64,000 nt of DNA from Marsupella aquatica (Eukaryota; Marchantiophyta): positions 18,662,001 through 18,726,000 of the forward strand of contig OZ316891.1 in the NCBI GenBank assembly GCA_973895155.1, in the 5' to 3' direction. Both the position numbers and the translations under genes were made by a program. This document shows positions 1 to 9,139 of the stretch, piece by piece (the first letter of the stretch is position 1; each line of letters starts with the position of its first letter). The notes under the pieces are model-generated. The model had not been told where the DNA came from. It saw only the letters and a program-made list of their open reading frames with translations, and ran no database searches.

Positions 1-1147
1 AATTGCCAGACGACAACAAGACAACAAACTGAACTGAACATAGCAAACAAATCCAACAAGTAGCAATCAGAAATCAACAGCAGACAGACAGAGGACAACT
101 CGGTCAGAACTCGGGCACTTGATTTAGTTGTGGTAAATAGCCGTTCAAGTTCTGGACAAGCAAGAGCAATACGTGAGCAGACTCCAGAAAAATCATCTCT
201 TGAGATTGAGGAGAAAGGCATTCCCCAGCCAGCTTACCTATGTCTTGAAAAATGTATCGGACATCGTGGATGCTGCCTCAGCTGCTGGCCGCAAGGGAAG
301 ATTTTGCCAAAACAAACAATAAAGCTCGAAGATAGTTAAATTTCTTAGGTCATTCTAAATGGGGACTGAATTAGCAATTAGAACCAGTAAACCCTGATCT
401 TGGGCAAGCAGAGAGAGAAGACTCTGCGCCTAATACTTATGTCTACCCGAATTTTACTGGGACATATGAGCATTGGGATGGCATTGCAAAGCAGAATTTT
501 GTAGCAGTGGAAGGAATCAACATAGATAGCAGTGGAAGGCCGCAGTGGAGCTAGCATGGGACAGGGAAGGAAATGCAGGCACTTGTGATGCAAAGGCTAT
601 AGAGGGCGAGAAGGTGGACAACCAAACTCAACAAACTCAAAGAACATGTAGCAAATGGCAATAGAATTGAAGATCAGAGAACCTGAGTGGGAAAAAAATT
701 GATATAGATTGTAATGGGCAATAAAGAAGCTCAACCGGGAGACTAGCAGTAGTGGAGACAGTTCCGTCTTAAATGGAAAAGGAGAGATATATACAATAAA
801 GAGAGACGTCCTTTAAAGTAGAAATTGTCTGAAAAGTAAGTGCAGATAAGTGCATGCAACAGGAGCGGTCACATACAAATTGAGCAATCCTCTCAAGGCT
901 ACAGAGGGCGAGAAGGTGGACAACCAAACTCAGCAAACTCAAAGAACAAGTAGTAAATGGCAATAGAATAGAAGATCAGAGAACATGTAGCGAATGGAGA
1001 GGGATAGATAGAGAAAAAACATAAGCAGAGAGCTCTGACACACAGCAACACAGGTCCCAACACAACACATTGCAGGTCCCAGGCTGGGGTGGAGCCGGAA
1101 GTGGAGAGCACAGAGCAACCAGGCAAATCACAGCATGGGCGCCAATG
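1..1147. other. Intergenic flank with an 82-bp direct repeat
   Basis: No convincing gene is seen in this A-rich stretch left of the first Copia element. One segment occurs twice in the same orientation, at 601-682 and 903-984 (302 bp apart), with only a few differences, so it is a local duplication. The short open frames here carry no recognisable domain and lack splice or promoter context. Confidence 0.5.
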
Positions 1148-1152
1148 GGAAT
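1148..1152. repeat. Left target-site duplication (GGAAT)
   Basis: GGAAT directly precedes the TG of the 5' LTR. The same five bases at 7738-7742 follow the CA of the 3' LTR. Five bp is the usual Copia integrase stagger. Confidence 0.9.
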
Positions 1153-1627
1153 TGTTGGGTATTTACTCTTACGTCTAGGTTAGGTATGACGTGGTTGGTA
1201 CAACAACGTGGGTTGGTACAACTACGTGGTTAGGTACAACTACGTGATTAGGTACAACTATGTGGTTAGGTACAACTACGTGATTAGGTACAACTATGTG
1301 GTTAGGTACAACTACGTGATTAGGTACAACTATGTGGTTAGGTACAACTATGTGGTTAGGTACAACTAAGTTGCACACTATATCATAAGAGGCATGTGTG
1401 CTTGGAGAGGTAGAACCAAGGCTCATTGTTATGGAGCCACTTGAGAGATAGGGAGAGCTTACACTGTGGAGACTCGGTATAGCCGACGGGCTTAGAGTTC
1501 AGTAAAGCTCTCTTGTGTGTTCCCGTGGACGTAGCCTCAAGGAGGTGAACCACGTATCTCTTGTGTCGACTATTGTGCGTTGGATGGTTCATGGGCTTGC
1601 CGTTGCGATCGTCGTCTATGCTCAACA
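1153..1627 (+). repeat. 5' LTR of Copia copy 1 (475 bp)
   Basis: It begins TGTTGGGTATT and ends CTCAACA, so it has canonical TG..CA ends. Its U3-like part (about 1190-1370) is a minisatellite of an 18-bp unit, GTGGTTAGGTACAACTAC and variants alternating as GTGATTAGG/GTGGTTAGG. It holds one more unit than the 3' LTR. The rest matches 7281-7737 base for base by eye. The minisatellite translates into a repeated VVPNH-type frame that should not be taken for a protein. Confidence 0.95.
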
Positions 1628-1629
1628 AT

Positions 1630-1641
1630 TGGTATCAGAGC
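1630..1641 (+). other. Primer-binding site (initiator tRNA-Met)
   Basis: TGGTATCAGAGC begins two bases after the 5' LTR. This is the standard plant Copia primer-binding site, complementary to the 3' end of initiator methionine tRNA, which primes minus-strand cDNA synthesis. Confidence 0.93.
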
Positions 1642-2781
1642 ATGCTTGGGAGGTGACGTGTGTTCGTGACGGGATTTCATGACGGTTTTTCCAGCGTTGA
1701 GTGTTGGTGGATTTTCCAGAGTTCCATCGCATGGAACTTGGAGTTTATGGGCTCAACGGATAGATCAGGGCAAGAGCTTTCTAACGGTGTGAAGAAATCG
1801 TTGAACGGAGCTCGTGGTGCAGAGAGATCTAAGTTTTCGTCGTTCTGGATTTTGTGAAGAAAGTTGGCAATCGACTCGGAGGGAGAAGCGTCAAGTGTTT
1901 TGACTCAACGGAGAGATTGAGGCAAGACGATTGTTTTTGAGTCCGGGATTGGCTCTTTGATGCAAAGAGGAAGGCTAAGCAAAATCAATTACCTTGTTGG
2001 ACTTGGTGACGGCACCAAGTGCAATTGATCAACATTCGTTGTTGACAAGGTACCATTTTTTTCTCTTTGAAAAACTGATTCGAAATTGGCTATGGCAATT
2101 GAGAGAAATCTGTCATCTTTACCAATTTTTTTCTCCCTCGTTCTTTCCTTGTTTTGGGTGCTTCTTATATCGATCTTCATCGCCTCGGAGTCTAGTTTCC
2201 AAATCTGAAATCGGATCTTGATTTAGTCAAAACCCGAGTGAGATATCTTGCGTTTGGTGTCGAGGGGTACATTCTGCCGTGTGTATTTTCTGCGCGCGCG
2301 ACCAGATTTCGACGACGAAGGGTGGTAGGGGGTTTTGGGGGTTCGAGGACACATGTCAGCCCCTCGATTGTTCTTCCAAAATTCCCACAGGGCCTGTACA
2401 AGGGTCATAGAATATTCCAAAAAACCAGAGAGCTATTTTTTGACCGTCCGACAAAGATTTCATCCGCCGAACGGTAACTTTTTTGGTTATTTTTCGGCGA
2501 GGTCGTAGCTATTGAAGTTGGCAATGCAGCGCACCAATCACATCGCAATTCCGACAACGGGTTGTACTTGGTATTTCGGTTATTCCCTGAGGTGGTCAAA
2601 ACGGGGGAGTTTCCCAAGGTTTTACCCACCTCGACCGAAATTTGAATAACTTTTCCGTCAAATTTTGATTTTGATTTCGGTTTTCAGTATTGGACTCCTA
2701 GCTTTGTGGGCTACGCGGCGGTGTTGAGTTTCGAGTTTTTTGAGAAGTTGTGAAAAACAACATTTTTTGTGACTTTCTCAT
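1642..2781 (+). other. Copia untranslated leader (about 1.1 kb)
   Basis: This is the stretch between the primer-binding site and the gag ATG. It has no long frame. It is long for a Copia leader and holds a GC-rich part around 2280-2340. The section 2400-2760 has a clear diverged copy on the minus strand at 43020-43440, so the leader belongs to the family. It may hold packaging or translation-control signals (inference). Confidence 0.75.
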
Positions 2782-3816
2782 ATGAGTGATTCGGAGGAGT
2801 TTTTCGAAGACGTGGAACTTGAAGCACGAGGGTCACCGCGGAGGTTTCAGGGGCAGAGAGAGGAGCAGGAGGAAGAGCACGTGACACCGATACCATCACC
2901 GGTGCGGCGTGTGGTGGAGGAAGCAGTACTACTACCGGAGCTCACGGTAAAGAAGAAGATGGGGACTTTCAAGCTTGGGGGACCCAAGTATGAAGTGACA
3001 AAGTATGATGGGCGCTCTGACTACTTGCTATGGGAGAAGCAGGTGAAGGGAGTGCTTTATGCGTCAGGGATGGGCCAACTGCTGAGCCCTCGTGAAGACG
3101 ATGTTGATGAGAAACAATGGGACCGCATGCAGGAGCAGGGAGTGTGGTGTGTTACACTCTATCTCATGCCTCCCATCATCAAGCAGTTGGGTGCACATAA
3201 GGATTGCATGTCCTTATTTGCGGAATTGCAGAGCAAGTATCACCGCAAGGAGTTGTCGAACCGGCTCTACACTTCCTACAAACTGATGAGTTTCAGGATG
3301 AAGGAATCTGGTACGAAGTTGCAAGACCATGTGGATGCTTTCAACGACATGGTCGTTGACTTGGAAAACCTTGGGGAGACTTTGAATGATGAGACGAAGG
3401 CTCTGCAGCTTCTTAGTTCATTGCCTCCATCTTACCAGTCCCTATCACGAGTGTTGTTGCATCGTGATAGGGATACCATTTCATACAATGACGTGGTAAG
3501 TTCTCTGCTTAGTGATGATCTTCAGCAGAAGATGCACATCACGTCACAACCTTCATCATCTGGTGCTGCCCTCAATGTTAACCGTGGGAGGAGTATGCAG
3601 CGACCAACTGGGGACCGTAGAACCCAGTTTAGATCTAAATCCAGATCTAAGTCCAAGGGTAAATCCCCTCAGAGGAGGCAGGTGACATGTTGGAAGTGCA
3701 ACCAAGTTGGACACTTCAAGCGAGACTGTAAGGGAAAGGCAGCGGAAACTTCATCGGCAAATGTGGCTAGGGCTGATGGAGAAGCTGATTTACTCAATGA
3801 TGAGTATGTTTTATGA
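2782..3816 (+). CDS. gag: Gag polyprotein (Copia), ends at in-frame UGA
   Basis: This is the capsid/nucleocapsid part of a Copia polyprotein, 344 codons. The start ATG (TCATATGAGTGA) is conserved in copy 2. The central part has the features of the plant Copia gag region (YDGRSDYLLWEKQVKGVL, then an LQDHVDAFNDM helix and SLPPSYQSL). A basic RS/K-rich stretch follows, then a CCHC zinc knuckle (CWKC...GHFKRDC, 3688-3729) that binds RNA. The frame stops at TGA 3814-3816, 28 codons after the knuckle, and the same frame resumes directly into protease. Copia elements usually have a single gag-pol frame, and copy 2 has the same stop. Confidence 0.93.
   Translation: MSDSEEFFEDVELEARGSPRRFQGQREEQEEEHVTPIPSPVRRVVEEAVLLPELTVKKKMGTFKLGGPKYEVTKYDGRSDYLLWEKQVKGVLYASGMGQLLSPREDDVDEKQWDRMQEQGVWCVTLYLMPPIIKQLGAHKDCMSLFAELQSKYHRKELSNRLYTSYKLMSFRMKESGTKLQDHVDAFNDMVVDLENLGETLNDETKALQLLSSLPPSYQSLSRVLLHRDRDTISYNDVVSSLLSDDLQQKMHITSQPSSSGAALNVNRGRSMQRPTGDRRTQFRSKSRSKSKGKSPQRRQVTCWKCNQVGHFKRDCKGKAAETSSANVARADGEADLLNDEYVL
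3814..3816 (+). other. In-frame UGA at the gag/pol border (candidate leaky stop)
   Basis: The stop lies in the context TTA TGA AGC. The downstream frame stays open without a shift into the protease motif WILDCACSFH. Copy 2 has TTA TGA TGC at the homologous codon (25844-25842, minus strand), with 15 codons between the stop and the DD residues just before WILD in both copies. Shared position and spacing suggest a retained feature. Readthrough itself is an inference. Confidence 0.6.
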
Positions 3817-5553
3817 AGCTGGGGGTATGCCCTGTGCACGTCATCTAGGAGAGCAGATGATGTGTGGATTCTTGATTGTGCTTGCTCTTTTCATATTTGT
3901 TACATTCGTGAGTTTTTCAGTTCTTACTCTATTTCAAACGGTTCAGTTCTGATGGGAAATGATCACTCCTGTCAAATTGAGGGAATTGGGTCTGTGAAGA
4001 TTCAAATGTTTGATGGCGCTGTGCGCACAGTGTCCGGAGTCAGGTATGTACCTGGCATGCGTAAGAATCTGATTTCACTCGGTGTGTTGGATTCAAATGG
4101 TCATCAATGGAGCGTTATTGATGGTGAACTTCAAGTCAGGTCGGGAGAGACAGTGATTTTGAAGGGGAGTAGACAAAAGAATTTGTATGTGTTACAGGGC
4201 AATACTGTATGTGGAGAGGCCAATGTAACCAAGTCTCACGAGGAGATGACTCAACTGTGGCATTCACGGCTAGGCCACATGAGTGAGAAGGGTTTGGCTA
4301 TCTTACGGAAGAATGGACTCATTTCTGATTTGCAATCTTGTAAATTAGAGTTTTGTGAGCATTGCATTCTTGGAAAGCAGCATCGTCGTGCTTTTGGTGT
4401 TGGAACTCATCGTTCCAAAGCGGTTCTTGAGTACATACATAGTGACGTGTGGGGTCCATCCCCGACTCCCTCACACTCTGGAAAGTTGTACTATGTATCA
4501 TTTATTGATGATTACTCAAGATTTGTGTGGATTTATTTCATGACGCATAAGTCTGATATCTTGTCCATTTTTAAGAAGTGGAAGGCCCAGGTGGAGAATC
4601 AGACTGGAAACACGATCAAGTGTTTGGATACAAGGGTGAAGAGTCTGAGGTCAGACAACGGCGGGGAGTACACTTCAATGGAATTTGAAGAGTACTGTTC
4701 AGAACAGGGGATAACTCGCCATCTCACCACAGTTTATACTCCGCAGCAGAATGGTGTCGCTGAGAGGCTCAATCGGACACTGTTGGAGCGGTCACGGAGT
4801 ATGTTGAGCCAATCAGGTTTACCACAAGAATTTTGGGCAGAAGCTGTCAATACCGCAGCTTATTTGGTAAATCTTTCTCCTTCTAGTGCTATCAATTTCA
4901 AAACGCCGTTTGAGATGCGCTATAAGCGGCAAGCAGACTATCATGGCTTGGTAATTTTTGGAAGTGATGCATATGCTCTCACACCAAAGCAGAATAGGAC
5001 CAAGTTGGATCCTACCTCCAGGAAATGTGTTTTTCTTGGGTACCAGAGTGGTGTGAAAGCCTATAGGCTATGGGATCCTATTGCCTGTAAGCTCGTTGTC
5101 AGTAGGGATGTTTCCTTCAATGAATCCAGATTATTGAAGGAGGGGGAGAATACTCAGGTCTCCCGTACTGACAAAGGAAAATCTCCTATCCCGGATCTCG
5201 TTGAGGGGGAGATTGGTTATGAGGTGCATGACCGGAGAGAAGGAGTTGCTCCAATTATGGAGCTGGTTCCTGTGCCAGAGGAACCAGAGGAGTTTGTTGA
5301 TGCTGGTGAGCAGCAAGTGGATGCTGTTGAGCTTCAAATTGTACCAGCACACGCAGATCAACCGGAGTCATCGGCTAGAAGAACATCTGGTCGCACTGTA
5401 CGCGCTCCATCAAGGTATGGACAGTGGGTTGATTCATCTCAACTGCAAGAGGATGATTTTACAGCTGATGATGAGGGTGATGCGTTAATTTTGGAAGAAG
5501 GAGAACCTTCTTCATTTCATGAGGCAAGTGCTTCAAAGGAGAAGCAGAAATAG
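3817..5553 (+). CDS. pol: Pol part 1: protease and integrase (Copia)
   Basis: The frame is continuous with gag past the UGA; the first ATG is at 3862. The aspartic protease core reads WILDCACSFH, where most relatives have D-S-A-C or D-S-G; here Ser is Cys. The GAG pre-integrase zinc finger follows (HSRLGHMS ... CEHCILGKQH, about 4261-4380). Next is the integrase core with the first Asp in HSDVWGP (~4438), the second in LRSDNGGEY (~4648) and the Glu in the QNGVAERLN region (~4750-4770). The C-terminal part has FLGY and the RDVSFNES motif. The frame ends at TAG 5551-5553; the context KEKQK-stop-TAAMQ suggests a former Trp codon (TGG to TAG). Confidence 0.9.
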   Translation, partial: SWGYALCTSSRRADDVWILDCACSFHICYIREFFSSYSISNGSVLMGNDHSCQIEGIGSVKIQMFDGAVRTVSGVRYVPGMRKNLISLGVLDSNGHQWSVIDGELQVRSGETVILKGSRQKNLYVLQGNTVCGEANVTKSHEEMTQLWHSRLGHMSEKGLAILRKNGLISDLQSCKLEFCEHCILGKQHRRAFGVGTHRSKAVLEYIHSDVWGPSPTPSHSGKLYYVSFIDDYSRFVWIYFMTHKSDILSIFKKWKAQVENQTGNTIKCLDTRVKSLRSDNGGEYTSMEFEEYCSEQGITRHLTTVYTPQQNGVAERLNRTLLERSRSMLSQSGLPQEFWAEAVNTAAYLVNLSPSSAINFKTPFEMRYKRQADYHGLVIFGSDAYALTPKQNRTKLDPTSRKCVFLGYQSGVKAYRLWDPIACKLVVSRDVSFNESRLLKEGENTQVSRTDKGKSPIPDLVEGEIGYEVHDRREGVAPIMELVPVPEEPEEFVDAGEQQVDAVELQIVPAHADQPESSARRTSGRTVRAPSRYGQWVDSSQLQEDDFTADDEGDALILEEGEPSSFHEASASKEKQK

Positions 5554-7089
5554 ACTGCAGCAATGCAAACGGAGATGCAGTCACTTAAGGACAACAAAAC
5601 TTGGGAGCTTGTTAAGCTGCCTAAGGGTCAGCAAGTGGTGGACAGCAAGTGGATTTACAAGCTGAAGGATAATTCCATAGGAGGTGGATCGAAGGTCTAC
5701 AAGGCTAGATTGGTAGCAAAGGGATTCACACAAGAGAAAGGTGTGGATTACAATGAGGTCTTCTCACCAGTTGCTAAGTACTCTACAATACGACTATTGT
5801 GTGTACTTGTTGTAATGTTTGGTCTGCTGCTAGATCAGATGGATGTTGTCACAGCTTTCCTCTATGGCACATTGGAAGAGGTGATCTTCATGAGACAACC
5901 GCTAGGTTTTGTGAAGAGAGGACAGGAGGAATTGGTTTGCAGATTGCTGAAATCCTTGTATGGGTTGAAGCAGTCACCAAGACAGTGGAACAAGCGGTTT
6001 GACGATTGGATTCGGTCACAAGGTTTTCACAGAAGTGTATTTGACCCTTGTGTGTATTTGAAACCGGTGAAGAATGTTGTCTTTGGGTTCATTGTTTTAG
6101 TACTTTATGTGGATGACATGCTAATTGCAGCCAAGGATAGGTCTGAGATTGTTAAGCTCAAGGCACTGCTTAGTGCAGAGTTTAAGATGAAGGACTTAGG
6201 GCCAGCTAAGAGGATTTTGGGTATGGAGATCACTAGGGACTTGGAGGCTGGCAAGCTATGGTTGACGCAGAGCAGTTATGCGAGGAAGGTAATTGCAAGG
6301 TTCAACATGGAGAATAGCAAGCCAGTAAGTACCCCGTTGGCTCCACACTTCAAGTTATCATCAGCGTTCTGTCCTACGGATGACACAGAGAAGGGGTTGA
6401 TGTCAAAGGTTCCATATGACAAGGCAGTGGGGAGTCTCATGTATTTGATGACTTGCACTAGACCTGATCTTGCCATGGCTATGGGCAAGGTGAGCAGGTA
6501 CATGTCGAATCCAGGGAAGGTACACTGGGAAGCAGTGAAGTGGATTATCAGGTACTTGAAGGGTACCGTGGATCATGGTCTTTTATTTGATGCGAATGCA
6601 AAGAATGCTAGATCATTGATTGGCTATGTAGATTCTGACTATGGACAAGATTTGGACCGAAGGAGATCAACAACAGGATACGTGTTCACACTTGGCGGTG
6701 GATGCATAAGTTGGAGGTCTACTTTGCAGAAGTGTATTGCTCAGTCTACTACAGAAGCGGAGTATGTTGCAGCTGCGGAAGCAGCAAAGGAAGCGATTTG
6801 GTTGGATAGACTTATCACTGAAATGGGATTGCCACAGGGGAATGTGAAGCTCCATTGTGATAGTCAAAGTGCGCTCCACCTTGCTGTGAACCAGGTGATG
6901 GACAGCAGAGTGAAGCACATTGACGTCAGGTACCATTTTATCAGGCAGGCTGTGTCTGATAAATTGTTTGAGCTAGTCAAGATTGATGGTAAACTCAACC
7001 CGGCTGACGCATTTACCAAAGTGATTCCTTTGGAGAGTTTCTCTAGACACCGTGACGTATTGCAGGTTTTGCAATTGCATCACAAGTAG
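5554..7089 (+). CDS. pol: Pol part 2: reverse transcriptase and RNase H (Copia)
   Basis: This is in the same frame as the integrase and is open from just after the TAG to 7089; the first ATG is 5563. Motifs in order: TWELVKLP and WIYKLK, KARLVAKGFTQ, the VFSPVAK and DVVTAFLYG palm motifs, SLYGLKQSPRQW, the catalytic YVDDM (6106-6120), then the connection and RNase H with DSDYGQD, STTGYVF, SWRSTLQ, STTEAEYVAA, and HIDVRYHFIRQ near the end. All catalytic Asp residues are present. The domain looks intact except for its separation from integrase by the TAG. Confidence 0.93.
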   Translation, partial: TAAMQTEMQSLKDNKTWELVKLPKGQQVVDSKWIYKLKDNSIGGGSKVYKARLVAKGFTQEKGVDYNEVFSPVAKYSTIRLLCVLVVMFGLLLDQMDVVTAFLYGTLEEVIFMRQPLGFVKRGQEELVCRLLKSLYGLKQSPRQWNKRFDDWIRSQGFHRSVFDPCVYLKPVKNVVFGFIVLVLYVDDMLIAAKDRSEIVKLKALLSAEFKMKDLGPAKRILGMEITRDLEAGKLWLTQSSYARKVIARFNMENSKPVSTPLAPHFKLSSAFCPTDDTEKGLMSKVPYDKAVGSLMYLMTCTRPDLAMAMGKVSRYMSNPGKVHWEAVKWIIRYLKGTVDHGLLFDANAKNARSLIGYVDSDYGQDLDRRRSTTGYVFTLGGGCISWRSTLQKCIAQSTTEAEYVAAAEAAKEAIWLDRLITEMGLPQGNVKLHCDSQSALHLAVNQVMDSRVKHIDVRYHFIRQAVSDKLFELVKIDGKLNPADAFTKVIPLESFSRHRDVLQVLQLHHK

Positions 7090-7269
7090 AGTTTTCTTAA
7101 ACATTCATTGTAATTACTGATATATGCTCTTCCTCATTCCTATGTATTAGGCTACGGCTTAGTTCTGGTTTGCTCTAGTTAGAGAGGGAAACCGGTTTGG
7201 TTTCTGTCCAGAACTTCCCGCTGAGGGATCATATACATTGGCAGTATTACTCTCCCCTAGACCAGAGTC

Positions 7270-7279
7270 AAGGGGAAGA
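7270..7279 (+). other. Polypurine tract (Copia copy 1)
   Basis: AAGGGGAAGA lies one base before the TG of the 3' LTR. It is the plus-strand primer site for reverse transcription, as expected. Confidence 0.9.
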
Positions 7280-7280
7280 T

Positions 7281-7737
7281 TGTTGGGTATTTACTCTTAC
7301 GTCTAGGTTAGGTATGACGTGGTTGGTACAACAACGTGGGTTGGTACAACTACGTGGTTAGGTACAACTACGTGATTAGGTACAACTATGTGGTTAGGTA
7401 CAACTACGTGATTAGGTACAACTATGTGGTTAGGTACAACTACGTGATTAGGTACAACTATGTGGTTAGGTACAACTATGTTGCACACTATATCATAAGA
7501 GGCATGTGTGCTTGGAGAGGTAGAACCAAGGCTCATTGTTATGGAGCCACTTGAGAGATAGGGAGAGCTTACACTGTGGAGACTCGGTATAGCCGACGGG
7601 CTTAGAGTTCAGTAAAGCTCTCTTGTGTGTTCCCGTGGACGTAGCCTCAAGGAGGTGAACCACGTATCTCTTGTGTCGACTATTGTGCGTTGGATGGTTC
7701 ATGGGCTTGCCGTTGCGATCGTCGTCTATGCTCAACA
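7281..7737 (+). repeat. 3' LTR of Copia copy 1 (457 bp)
   Basis: It matches the 5' LTR (1153-1627) by eye over its whole length, except for one missing 18-bp unit and one A/T difference where the minisatellite ends. Ends are TG..CA. The target duplication GGAAT follows at 7738-7742. Confidence 0.95.
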
Positions 7738-7742
7738 GGAAT
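7738..7742. repeat. Right target-site duplication (GGAAT)
   Basis: These five bases are identical to 1148-1152 and follow directly on the CA end of the 3' LTR. Confidence 0.9.
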
Positions 7743-8690
7743 AAGGTCAATACCTTTGAGGCGGAAGCTAGCAGGCCTCAACTTGCAGGTAGCAGCTTGT
7801 GCTCTGCTGCCTTCCGCAAGTAGCTTGCACTCTCAGCTTCCGCAATGAGTCGCCCTCTCCCCTTTCGCAAGCAGCTGCTTGACCTCTCCCCTTCCGCAAG
7901 CAGCTTGCCTTCTCCCCGTCCGCAATCAGGTCACCTCTCCCCTTCCGCAAGCAGCTCGCACCCACTTAAAGAAACAAATGTTGAGACCAAACAAACAACC
8001 GGCTCCCTTCCGCAAACTCCACAACCTCTTCAAGAAGCTATCGTCGACCTTCCGCAGCAAGAATCATTTCCTCCCTGCTTTCACTGCCTCCACGAGCTTC
8101 CATAGCAATCGCCTTCCATGATGATCGGGGCCCCAATGCGCAAATGCCTTCCGCATCCACCTTGCGTAGCTTGTTGCCGATCGTAGCTCCTCACCCACAG
8201 CTCGTGACCCGCAGCTTGTCGCTCGACTGTTTCTGATTGTGTCCGGCTCTTCCTTCTGCAGCTCTTCCCTTCCGCACCTCCAACCTCACGCAACTCCTCC
8301 CCTCCCGCAACTCCAACCTGTGCTCCTGGGGCAACTCCAACCTGTGCGTGGAAGAGTGTTGCAGCTCCTCCCCTCCCGCAACTCCACCCTGTGCTAGTCT
8401 AGCAAATGTGCTCGGAAGAGTGTCGAAGCTTGGTGGAGGCAATGCACAACGCTGCGCAACCCTAAGCCCTTGCAATGTGCACACAAGGCATGCCAAGAAA
8501 AGAGCACATCGAGCATTGCCCTCTCCGTCGATGTTTTTTCAGGAAAAAGGGCTCCTGTTGGTACGCGAGAACACTTGAGGAGGAAAAACCTAAAGCTGGA
8601 TGCCTAAACCCCGTAAAAGTAAGGTATTTCTCCAGATGGGGATGGTGGATATTGTACGTGGGTCATGAATTAGGTTCTATTCTGACAATC
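7743..8690. repeat. C-rich degenerate tandem repeats, no gene recognised
   Basis: The stretch is full of short C-rich words such as CCTTCCGCAAGCAGCTTG, repeated irregularly every 20-35 bases (7800-7960), and again as CTCCCGCAACTCCAACC (8285-8390). Open frames on both strands follow from this composition and show no domain. I see no gene. Confidence 0.55.
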
Positions 8691-8694
8691 TCTC

Positions 8695-8900
8695 ATATGT
8701 CTGGACCCCCCATAAGGCCCTAGGGAAGTTGAGACTAGATTAATAACAATGTAAACCACCCCCCCCCCCCTCGCCCCCATAAGGCCCTAGGGAAATACCG
8801 ACTATATAGGGTAATAACAAGGTCCGGACGCCCCCATAAGGTCCTAAGTAGGGAAGGCAAGGTTAATAACTTATAATGTCGCAACCCCCCCATAAGGTCA
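8695..8900. repeat. Short repeats with a CCCCCATAAGGCCCTAGGGAA core
   Basis: The core appears at about 8706, 8774, 8832 and 8886, with progressive decay, spaced roughly 55-70 bp. A run of about 13 C lies near 8757-8770. Function unknown. Confidence 0.5.
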
Positions 8901-9139
8901 TGGCTGTTTGTGTAGGTGCCAACAAGAATGTTAAGGACCAATGTTATATATAAAAAATCATGCCCGCGATATAAAAGGTCCTTTTGGACCAAGGGAAGAC
9001 TACATATGAGGCTATGTTGTCTAAGAGTTTTTGAGAGCATTACACCAAAGCATTAACAAGTGAGCCTTCCCATGACTATATGACCTCCAATATGCCAACA
9101 TTAATGGCTTCCAATATGACAGCGTGAGTGACCCCACGT

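Larger units (their letters stand above)
1153..7737 (+). mobile_element. Nearly complete Ty1/Copia LTR retrotransposon (copy 1)
   Basis: The element has every structural part: 5' LTR 1153-1627, primer-binding site, gag, protease-integrase, RT-RNase H in Copia order (integrase before RT), polypurine tract and 3' LTR 7281-7737. The five bases on each side (GGAAT at 1148-1152 and 7738-7742) match exactly, as expected of a target-site duplication. The two LTRs appear to differ only by one 18-bp repeat unit and one substitution (near 1370), which points to a recent insertion. Gag, PR-INT and RT-RH all lie in the same reading frame but are separated by in-frame stops TGA (3814-3816) and TAG (5551-5553). 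The second stop probably makes this copy dependent on a related element. Confidence 0.95.

Noticed and set aside
1175-1426. Repeated VVPNHIVVPNHV protein frame on the minus strand (and its twin at 7303-7536)
   Set aside because: It is a translation of the 18-bp LTR minisatellite; unit length is a multiple of three, so all frames stay open.
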